Assembly (NCBI GenBank): GCA_001873665.1
Contig: MNZO01000046.1
Location: forward strand, 1-15,917
Source: Candidatus Shapirobacteria bacterium CG2_30_35_20
GTDB lineage: Bacteria; Patescibacteriota; Microgenomatia; UBA12405
Length of the DNA: 15,917 nucleotides
Direction: 5' to 3'
Part shown: piece after piece, positions 1 to 4,803 of the stretch
Numbering within the stretch: position 1 is the first letter of the stretch
Layout: the number at the start of each line of letters is the position of its first letter
The notes under the pieces: model-generated
Seen by the model: the letters and a program-made list of their open reading frames with translations, nothing else
What the model was told of the DNA's origin: nothing
Databases searched by the model: none
Position numbers and translations under genes: made by a program

Positions 1-360
1 GCTTCTGTAAGCCCCGAGTAAAAACATCATGTGAGACACCAGTTATCAGAGACAAATAAACCAGAGTAAAACGCCAGGGAGCCGATAATAATGCAGTGGC
101 ATATGATAAGATAAATTTGGGCAGTGAGTATGTTTGCATAAACAATACTATTACTGCCCATTCTTTTGGTCAAATTTCAGAGTGCGTAAGTCCTGTTAAA
201 GGCCAGTGGATGATTTCGACGAATATTATCCATAACTAAAATGTATCTTAGGTTACTGTCCGAAATCTAGGGGGAAGTATACCCTAACTTATAGGCAATT
301 AGTCCCGTGGGAGTATTGTCTCTTGCTAGTGATCTCAGAGTCGATTCTTGACTATCCCAC
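1..360 (-). ncRNA. ssrA: tmRNA (transfer-messenger RNA), 5' part, 3' end outside window
   Basis: This RNA would rescue stalled ribosomes by adding a degradation tag. The stretch has no good reading frame and is more GC-rich than the intergenic DNA around it. Read on the minus strand from 360, it starts with a 7-nt acceptor-like GTGGGAT, then 7 nt, then AATCGAC, close to the conserved tmRNA D-loop block (consensus NTTCGAC). Right after this begins a long helix matching tmRNA H2: 326-336 pairs with 33-42 (10 bp, one G-U, one bulge) and 316-323 pairs with 48-55 (8 bp perfect). A possible pseudoknot (261-267 with 212-218; 228-232 with 207-211) would be PK1. A 7+5+4 bp hairpin spans 124-160. A candidate tag reading AFNRTYAL-stop follows PK1 at about 180-206. 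The T-arm and 3' CCA end are not visible in 1-32: they lie outside the window or are displaced. RNase P RNA was considered and rejected. Confidence 0.62.
124..160. other. Long imperfect hairpin inside the tmRNA candidate
   Basis: GGGCAGT and ACTGCCC (7 bp) enclose AGTAT/ATACT (5 bp) and GTTT/AAAC (4 bp) around a 4-nt loop. On the minus strand it lies after the candidate tag, where tmRNA carries helix 5 and pseudoknots. It could replace one of those pseudoknots. The pairing is seen directly; the role is inferred. Confidence 0.5.
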
Positions 361-446
361 GACTTACCCTGATTTGTTGGTGTTTTTGTCATAGAGATAT
401 TTAACAATTAATTAGCTTCATTATAACATATTTCTTTACACTACAT

Positions 447-500
447 TGTCAAAATGCTTGACATTATTTTAATGTCAATGTAAACTTATTTTATTATAAT
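447..500 (+). promoter_or_regulatory. Promoter with tandem palindromic operator of the Panacea toxin-antitoxin operon
   Basis: Three TGTCA/TGACA half-sites alternate in orientation at 447-451, 459-463 and 473-477. They make two overlapping inverted repeats: TGTCAA-N5-TTGACA (447-463) and TGACATT-N5-AATGTCA (459-477). A TATAAT -10 box lies at 495-500, and its -35 position at 17-bp spacing (472-477, ATGTCA) falls inside the last half-site. A second -10-like TAAAAT at 504-509 would give a leaderless start at 516. The layout fits autorepression by the HTH antitoxin encoded just downstream. Confidence 0.6.
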
Positions 501-515
501 AATTAAAATGAATAT

Positions 516-1184
516 ATGAATTTTCTAGGGAACATTAGGACAAAAAATAACTGGACTCAAGCAGAAATGGCCAGCTTTATTGGTGTTTCGCGTCCCACAT
601 ACATTTCCCTTGAAAGGGGAGATATCTCAATCACTATCGATCAGCTCAACAAACTTGCCGATAAAATGGGCTGTGATTCACAAGATATTTTGCAAGAAAA
701 TATAATTAATGAACAAAAGTACAAAGATGTCTTGCTAGAATCTATCCGCTATGGTGCTGACACCGATGGTAAAATTACCAAGACAAAGCTTGCCAAGTTA
801 ATTTATCTAAATGATTTTGGTTGGTATTATAATCATCTCGAATCAATGACAGGTGCACGATACCGTCGTCTAGCCCAAGGTCCAGTTCCCAATTTTTATT
901 TTTCTGCCATCGACGATTTATTTGAAAAAGGTATCATCAACATCGAGATCAAGGAATCGGCTCAGTTAATTACCTTAACTGAAGCAGGTAATCAGGTAAA
1001 GTCGGGTAATTTAAAAAAAGAGGAATCAGAATTTATCAAAAAAATTGCCAAGAAATGGCAGAAAAAACGTACTAACGAAATTGTTGCTTTTACTCATGAG
1101 CAATTACCATACAAAATTTGTAGTCCGGGTGAAGTTATTCCCTACGAATTAATTACTCAGCAAGAACCAGAATATGTCTACTAG
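516..1184 (+). CDS. panA: HTH-Panacea antitoxin (SocA/DUF4065-type) of a toxin-antitoxin pair
   Basis: Likely antitoxin that binds its partner toxin and represses its own promoter. Residues 1-55 are an XRE/Cro helix-turn-helix (TQAEMASFIGVSRPTYISLE region). Residues from about 66 to 205 match the Panacea domain (PF13274, formerly DUF4065, as in SocA): KLAKLIYLNDFGWYY near 91-105 and the GPVP motif near 122-125. In the family the Panacea domain neutralises many unrelated toxins, and fusion to an HTH is a known layout. The ATG at 516 has no Shine-Dalgarno; the HTH begins within a few residues, as is usual, which supports this start. It overlaps the next gene by 11 bp, so the two are translated together. 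A palindromic operator lies just upstream. The symbol is used by family analogy. Confidence 0.8.
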   Translation: MNFLGNIRTKNNWTQAEMASFIGVSRPTYISLERGDISITIDQLNKLADKMGCDSQDILQENIINEQKYKDVLLESIRYGADTDGKITKTKLAKLIYLNDFGWYYNHLESMTGARYRRLAQGPVPNFYFSAIDDLFEKGIINIEIKESAQLITLTEAGNQVKSGNLKKEESEFIKKIAKKWQKKRTNEIVAFTHEQLPYKICSPGEVIPYELITQQEPEYVY

Positions 1185-1590
1185 TGAATATTCAGTATTT
1201 GTAGAAGATTTTGCACAACGACATTATATTCATAGTTTTGCTAAAAAATACAAAGGCAAACAATGGGACATAACTTTAAAAGCAATTAGGGAAATGTTGT
1301 CTCGCTACGATAATTTTGTGAACGCCAATATTAGCACTAGTTCAAAAATTGATTTTATCTGCCACTGTAATGGCTATAGTATTGTTAAAGTTGACTTTAA
1401 AATTGCCGGTAGTAATGTCTCGGCCAAAAGCTCGGGTAATCGTGTTGTCGCTGCCGTTGATACAGTCAAGAAAATTATTAAAATACTTTTAGTTTATTCG
1501 AAAAATGATATCAGCCCACCAAACGAAACGGCCAAGTGGAAAAATATGGTCACAGATTATTATCCTGAATTTAGTAATTTAAAAAAGTAA
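1174..1590 (+). CDS. Probable toxin partner of the Panacea antitoxin (RelE/HigB-like size and context)
   Basis: A 138-residue protein whose start lies inside the end of the antitoxin gene (11-bp overlap), the usual signature of a toxin-antitoxin pair. The N-terminal part (HYIHSFAKKYKGKQWDITL, about residues 17-35) resembles the helical start of small RelE/HigB-like toxins. The middle (SIVKVDFKIAGSN) and the basic SGNR segment before ILLVYSKNDI look like a short beta-sheet core. It ends near a KWKNMV-YPEF segment. I recognise this style of protein from toxin-like genes of Patescibacteria but cannot assign catalytic residues. If it is RelE-like it would cleave mRNA on the ribosome. The toxin role comes mainly from gene order; the exact family is uncertain. 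No clear terminator follows before the convergent tRNA gene. Confidence 0.6.
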   Translation: MSTSEYSVFVEDFAQRHYIHSFAKKYKGKQWDITLKAIREMLSRYDNFVNANISTSSKIDFICHCNGYSIVKVDFKIAGSNVSAKSSGNRVVAAVDTVKKIIKILLVYSKNDISPPNETAKWKNMVTDYYPEFSNLKK

Positions 1591-1652
1591 GTACAAAGTA
1601 CATTAAAAATTTTTGCGTTTTCATCGAACCTACGCTACAAATTCCCAATCTG

Positions 1653-1724
1653 TGACTCTACGGGGAATCGAACCCCGATTGACAGAATGAGAATCTGCCG
1701 TCCTAGCCATTAGACGATAGAGCC
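1653..1724 (-). tRNA. tRNA-Glu (anticodon CTC)
   Basis: Read on the minus strand, all four arms fold: acceptor GGCTCTA/TAGAGTC (one G-U), D-stem GTCT/GGAC, anticodon stem GCAGA/TCTGT with loop TTCTCAT, and T-stem CGGGG/CCCCG with loop TTCGATT. The anticodon CTC (complement of 1689-1691) reads GAG, glutamate. The discriminator base is A, and no CCA is encoded, so a CCA-adding enzyme is needed. It ends only 16 nt from the start of the divergent glycosyltransferase gene. Confidence 0.95.
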
Positions 1725-1727
1725 GTG

Positions 1728-1733
1728 TATAAT
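1728..1733 (+). promoter_or_regulatory. -10 box (TATAAT) giving a possible leaderless transcript
   Basis: A perfect TATAAT ends 7 nt before the ATG at 1741, so transcription would begin at about 1740-1741, on the start codon. No good -35 is seen at the right spacing, which would fall inside the tRNA gene. The same AT patch must also serve the tRNA promoter on the other strand. Confidence 0.4.
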
Positions 1734-1740
1734 AAATCAA

Positions 1741-2871
1741 ATGAATTTTACCAAATTTCAACATCTTTTTCTGCTTTTGGGTATAACTTTATCTTCCACT
1801 TTACTTTTTTGGTCAGCTTTTTATTTCAATCTTCCTGGCAAAATAGGAATGGGTGATGTTTCCATGAAAACTGTTTGGGCCAATTACGATGGACCAAATT
1901 ATTTGGCTATTTCCAAATGCGGTTACCGTCCCGATTGTCTTCGGCAAAATTTTGCCCTCCCCATGCCTCTCGAGTATTACCCCGCCCATTTTCCTGGTTT
2001 TCCCTTTTTAATTAATTTATTTTCCAATTTTTTTGCTGGTCCTCAAGCCATGATTTTGGTTACTCTTTTAAGTTCCCTATTCTTAACCACCATTTCCTAT
2101 TATTTTTTTAATCTATTTTTTTCTCCTCAGTCCTCATTTATTCTAGCTCTGTTATCAATTTTCTACCCTGCTCGGCTTTTTATTCTCCGTCAAATTGGTT
2201 CTCCCGAACCACTATTTTTAGCCAGTATTTTGGCTTCAATTTATTTTTTTAAAAATAAAAAATATTTCATATCGGCAATTTTTGTCGCTATAACCCAATC
2301 CTTAAAATCACCAGGTCTAATTCTCTTTTTTGCCTTTGGGTTACATTGGTTAATAACTTTTATCAAAACCAAACAGTTAAATTTTGCTAAATATTCTTGG
2401 TATTTTCTTGCCCCCCTATCAGTTTTGGTCATATTTTATTTATATTATTTGCAAACAGGAGATTTTTGGACCTATTTCCATAGTGGTGATAATATTCATT
2501 TGAGTTTTATTCCTTATTCGGTTTTTGTCAGCCACAACATTTGGGTCGATACCATCTGGTTAGAAGATGTTATTTATATTTTTGGTTTGGCTTTAGTCTC
2601 TATTTTTGTCCTCTACCATCGTTTCAAATCTTCTATCATCTTTTTATTTCCCCTTTTATTCACCATTGCTACAATTTTTGTTGGTCATCGCGATATTAGC
2701 CGTTATATTGCCCCAGTCTATCCATTTATCATCCTATCTTTAGGTAAATATCTCACCCAAAAAAGGACAATCTTTGTTTTTGTTTTACTAATCCCCGCTG
2801 TTATTTTATATTCTCTCAACTTCATCACTGGAAATTCCGCCCCCATTGCCAACTGGGCTCCTTACTTGTAA
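1741..2871 (+). CDS. Integral membrane glycosyltransferase, GT-C fold (PIG-V-like)
   Basis: A polytopic membrane protein of 376 residues with roughly nine or ten hydrophobic segments, starting with a signal-anchor-like helix at about 8-28. The loop after the first helix carries an acidic motif (YDGPNYLAIS, D50) of the kind seen in PIG-V and related GT-C enzymes, where an Asp in the first outer loop helps use lipid-linked sugar donors. A YYPAHFPGFPFLI stretch (about 79-91) and the late HRDISRYIAPVYPFIIL segment (about 317-333) also fit such enzymes. It probably transfers a sugar from a polyprenyl phosphate to a cell-surface glycan or protein; substrate unknown. The start at 1741 gives the expected N-terminal helix and has no Shine-Dalgarno, but a TATAAT lies directly upstream. 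It stands alone and converges on dprA. Confidence 0.72.
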   Translation: MNFTKFQHLFLLLGITLSSTLLFWSAFYFNLPGKIGMGDVSMKTVWANYDGPNYLAISKCGYRPDCLRQNFALPMPLEYYPAHFPGFPFLINLFSNFFAGPQAMILVTLLSSLFLTTISYYFFNLFFSPQSSFILALLSIFYPARLFILRQIGSPEPLFLASILASIYFFKNKKYFISAIFVAITQSLKSPGLILFFAFGLHWLITFIKTKQLNFAKYSWYFLAPLSVLVIFYLYYLQTGDFWTYFHSGDNIHLSFIPYSVFVSHNIWVDTIWLEDVIYIFGLALVSIFVLYHRFKSSIIFLFPLLFTIATIFVGHRDISRYIAPVYPFIILSLGKYLTQKRTIFVFVLLIPAVILYSLNFITGNSAPIANWAPYL

Positions 2872-2884
2872 ATACTATTAAATT

Positions 2885-2919
2885 ATTTTTAATAATTTTA
2901 AAATTTAATTATTAAAAAT
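2885..2919. terminator. AT-only hairpin between convergent genes
   Basis: A perfect 13-bp inverted repeat (2885-2897 with 2907-2919) with a 9-nt loop lies between the ends of the glycosyltransferase gene and dprA. It could end transcription from both sides, but it has no GC pairs. It may instead be the outer part of the repeat element that follows. Confidence 0.35.
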
Positions 2920-2982
2920 TGATTAAAAATTTTAAATTTCAGCCAAAGGTTGATCCGCCTATGGCGGAAAAAATTAAAAATT
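2916..2982. repeat. 67-bp double-hairpin repeat, copy 1
   Basis: Identical over 67 bp to 9754-9820. It holds two adjacent small hairpins: CAGCC-AAA-GGTTG (2940-2952, one G-U) and TCCGCC-TAT-GGCGGA (2954-2968), flanked by AT-rich arms. This copy lies between convergent genes and ends 3 bp before the dprA stop codon. No gene is encoded. It resembles a non-autonomous palindromic repeat (REP or MITE type). Confidence 0.85.
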
Positions 2983-2985
2983 TAA

Positions 2986-3849
2986 TTATATTGTTCTCCA
3001 TTTTGCCAAATCTTCAGTTATTTTGTTTTCCATACTCATAATCATTAATTTTTGGGAAATTAAACTAATATTTTTCCCCAGTTTTTTGGCCAATTCATCG
3101 GTGGTTAATGGCTCAATGATTAAATATTTTATTATCTCTTTTTCCAACGGATCATAATTGTCAATTGATAATTGATATATTGATAATTTTTTTGTTGTTA
3201 TATCTTCGGGTGACGTCGCCATTATTGCTCCTTTTTCCTTAATCAAATAATTTACCCCAACTGACAAACTGTAATTAATCGGTCCAGGAACGGCGTACAG
3301 TTTTTTACCCTGTTCTGTCGCCAACCGTGCCGTAATCAGTGAACCAGATTTCATTGTTGCCTCAATTACTATTACTCCGTCTTTACTCAAACCTGACACA
3401 ATCCTATTTCTTTGAGGGAAGCTCCATAATGTTGGCAAAAAATCATTGTCATATTCCGAAATTATTAGACCACCATGTTCTAGTATTTCCCAATATATTT
3501 TTTCATTTTCACTTGGAGTAAATACGTTTAAGCCACCACCCAATACTGCTACCGTAACTCCTCCACAACCCAATGTTTCTTTGTGTGCCGTGGTATCAAC
3601 TCCATACATAAAACCCGATATTATGGCAAATTTATGAGCCACCAGCTCGGGAACAAATTTTTCTACCACCCATTTGCCATATTGTGACATCCTCCTACTC
3701 CCAACTATGGCAATCGATTTATCAAATATTTTATTATTCCAAATACCTCTATAATTTAACTTTTTAGGGCAATTTGTAATCCGTTTCAATTGCTCTGGAA
3801 AATCAGCTTTTTCAATTGTCTTTATAGGCCAATTTTTTTGGATATTCAT
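2986..3849 (-). CDS. dprA: DNA processing protein DprA/Smf
   Basis: Binds incoming single-stranded DNA during natural transformation and loads RecA on it, in the cytoplasm. The Rossmann-like core shows IAIVGSRRMSQYG (about 46-58), SGFMYGVDTTAH (78-89; family form SGLARGID..AH), a GGGL-nucleotide-binding-like loop near 104-107, FPQRNRIVSGLS (144-155) and GSLITARLA (169-177). The C-terminal segment from about 225 looks like the winged helix common in DprA. The SAM-like N-terminal domain is reduced. I chose the ATG at 3849 rather than a TTG at 3864 because a GGAG lies 9 nt upstream of the ATG, one of the few clear Shine-Dalgarno sites here. It is the last gene of the minus-strand comM - 4HB - yraN - dprA block, a common competence grouping. 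Confidence 0.93.
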   Translation of the reverse strand: MNIQKNWPIKTIEKADFPEQLKRITNCPKKLNYRGIWNNKIFDKSIAIVGSRRMSQYGKWVVEKFVPELVAHKFAIISGFMYGVDTTAHKETLGCGGVTVAVLGGGLNVFTPSENEKIYWEILEHGGLIISEYDNDFLPTLWSFPQRNRIVSGLSKDGVIVIEATMKSGSLITARLATEQGKKLYAVPGPINYSLSVGVNYLIKEKGAIMATSPEDITTKKLSIYQLSIDNYDPLEKEIIKYLIIEPLTTDELAKKLGKNISLISQKLMIMSMENKITEDLAKWRTI

Positions 3850-3865
3850 ATGTTTAAGCTCCAAC

Positions 3866-3972
3866 GAACAAATCTACAATTTCCAAACAAGTTCCAAATT
3901 TACAAGTTCCATTGTGATTTGGTATTTGTTGGTTGTGATTTGCTTGGAAATTGTTAATTTGTAATTTGGAAA
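3866..3972. repeat. AT-rich TTCCAA-type repeat forming a hairpin, between dprA and yraN
   Basis: This gap is filled with variants of the motif ACAATTTCCAAACAA. One arm is at 3876-3890 and its inverted copy at 3940-3954 (14 of 15 match). The 23 bp at 3877-3899 recur exactly at 4359-4381, and the 17 bp at 3870-3886 recur at 4338-4354. No coding sequence is evident. Confidence 0.75.
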
Positions 3973-4332
3973 TTAATATAAGTTTTGATAATGTTTTATT
4001 TGATCACCCAAAATACACACCGCATCTATTCTAAATTTCTCTTCTGTTGGTTTATTCAAAACTATATAAATTTCTGCTACCCTTTTTATTTTACTTATTT
4101 TTCGCTTATCAATCATCTCTTCGGGAACGCCCAACCTATCGTTGTATTTATACTTTACTTCCACAAACACCAACCTATCTTTATCTCGCATTATTAAATC
4201 AATTTCACCTTTAAAAGGAATCTTAATACTATAATTTTGATCTATCAATTCATACCCTTTTTTAAGCAGGTATTCCAACGCCATTTTTTCTCCATATCTC
4301 CCTTTATTAAAATTTTCTTCTTTGATTCTCAT
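3973..4332 (-). CDS. yraN: YraN/UPF0102 family endonuclease-like protein
   Basis: Small cytoplasmic protein with the restriction-endonuclease-like fold of the UPF0102 (YraN) family; its exact cellular substrate is not established. Length 119 residues is normal. The family signature is intact: G-x-x-GE near 11-15, ALEYLLKKGYELI (18-30), GEIDLI (42-47) and FVEVKYK (about 56-62), giving the E-D-ExK metal site expected of this fold, then GVPEEMID-KRKISKI (68-82). In many bacteria yraN sits next to comM and dprA, as here, so a role in DNA uptake or recombination is often suspected. No Shine-Dalgarno is seen before the ATG at 4332. Both flanking gaps contain the TTCCAA-type repeats. Confidence 0.9.
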   Translation of the reverse strand: MRIKEENFNKGRYGEKMALEYLLKKGYELIDQNYSIKIPFKGEIDLIMRDKDRLVFVEVKYKYNDRLGVPEEMIDKRKISKIKRVAEIYIVLNKPTEEKFRIDAVCILGDQIKHYQNLY

Positions 4333-4337
4333 AATAT

Positions 4338-4389
4338 AAATCTACAATTTCCAACAAACAATTTCCAAACAAGTTCCAAATAACAAATA
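4338..4389. repeat. TTCCAA-type repeat, left end of the four-helix-bundle cassette
   Basis: Contains AAATCTACAATTTCCAA (4338-4354) and a 23-bp block (4359-4381), both exact copies of sequence at 3870-3899. The 15-mer at 4358-4372 is repeated perfectly in inverted orientation at 4771-4785, on the other side of the four-helix-bundle gene. Confidence 0.75.
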
Positions 4390-4749
4390 TCAATTTCCAT
4401 TTGTTATAGATTTAGTAATAATTGAAGAAAGAATATTTCTAATTTCTATACATTCAGAAATTAAATAATTAATTTCATCACTTGAACTAACATTTCCATC
4501 TTTAAGTATTTCTAGCCAAAAAATAGTTTCTTTCGACTCTTTTCGAGATATTCTTAAACGGTGTGTAAAGTCTTTTTTACCCAGACAGTCATTTGCTTCC
4601 AAGTAATTTGCGCCAACTGATGCTGAAGACCTCACAAGTTGGTCGATTAATTTATAATTTACTATTTCGTGGGGTAATTTCCTACATAATCTAACCACCC
4701 GTTTTGCAAATTCTAGTGTTCTAATTTTTAAGTCACTTTTGTATTCCAT
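4390..4749 (-). CDS. Four-helix-bundle protein (23S rRNA intervening-sequence / Avd-like family)
   Basis: A 119-residue protein of the S23/IVP-type four-helix-bundle family (TIGR02436-like). Seen: LEFAKRVVRLCRKLP (13-27), then the conserved QLVRSSASVGANYLEAND block (36-53) and a later HRLRISRKESKETIFWLEIL helix (about 63-82), ending with a helix around ISECIEIRNILSSII. Relatives are encoded in 23S rRNA intervening sequences of Leptospira and Coxiella, and the related Avd protein works with diversity-generating retroelements; no reverse transcriptase is seen here. The molecular role is unknown, perhaps RNA or nucleic acid binding. It interrupts a block of conserved DNA-uptake genes, is bracketed by inverted 15-bp repeats, and is the only complete gene in the window ending in TGA. 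These points suggest it arrived as a small mobile unit. Confidence 0.88.
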   Translation of the reverse strand: MEYKSDLKIRTLEFAKRVVRLCRKLPHEIVNYKLIDQLVRSSASVGANYLEANDCLGKKDFTHRLRISRKESKETIFWLEILKDGNVSSSDEINYLISECIEIRNILSSIITKSITNGN

Positions 4750-4803
4750 TTGTTTATTGTAATTTGTGATTTGTTTGGAAATTGTAAATTTGTTTTTTGG
4801 AAA
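4750..4803. repeat. TTCCAA-type repeat, right end of the four-helix-bundle cassette
   Basis: AT-rich gap with TTGTTTGGAAATTGT at 4771-4785, the exact inverted copy of 4358-4372, followed by a second TTTGGAAATT near 4796-4805 running into the end of comM. Together with 4338-4389 it frames the four-helix-bundle gene. Confidence 0.72.

Noticed and set aside
200..235. A tmRNA 5' end on the plus strand, because of a GATTTCGACG string
   Set aside because: No matching acceptor 3' strand or long H2 helix follows on the plus strand, while the minus-strand reading has both the D-loop block and H2.
1..360. RNase P RNA, SRP RNA or 6S RNA as identity of the structured region
   Set aside because: The conserved RNase P blocks (GAGGAAAGTCC, ACAGAA) and the SRP GGAAGCAG-type loop are absent on both strands, and 6S is about half as long. 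The minus-strand tmRNA fold explains more pairing.
2241..2432. Minus-strand reading frame inside the glycosyltransferase gene
   Set aside because: It is antisense to a well-formed membrane protein and resembles no protein family; it is a by-product of base composition.
3850..3864. TTG at 3864 as dprA start
   Set aside because: The ATG at 3849 has a GGAG at proper spacing; the TTG overlaps that site.
4390..4392. UGA recoded as glycine (Gracilibacteria/SR1 code)
   Set aside because: The TGA here ends a complete family-length protein. No in-frame TGA occurs within the conserved genes, and conserved glycines use GGN.
3866..4803. CRISPR array, because of repeated AATTTCCAA motifs
   Set aside because: Units are irregularly spaced, vary in orientation and are separated by genes; there are no uniform spacers and no cas genes.
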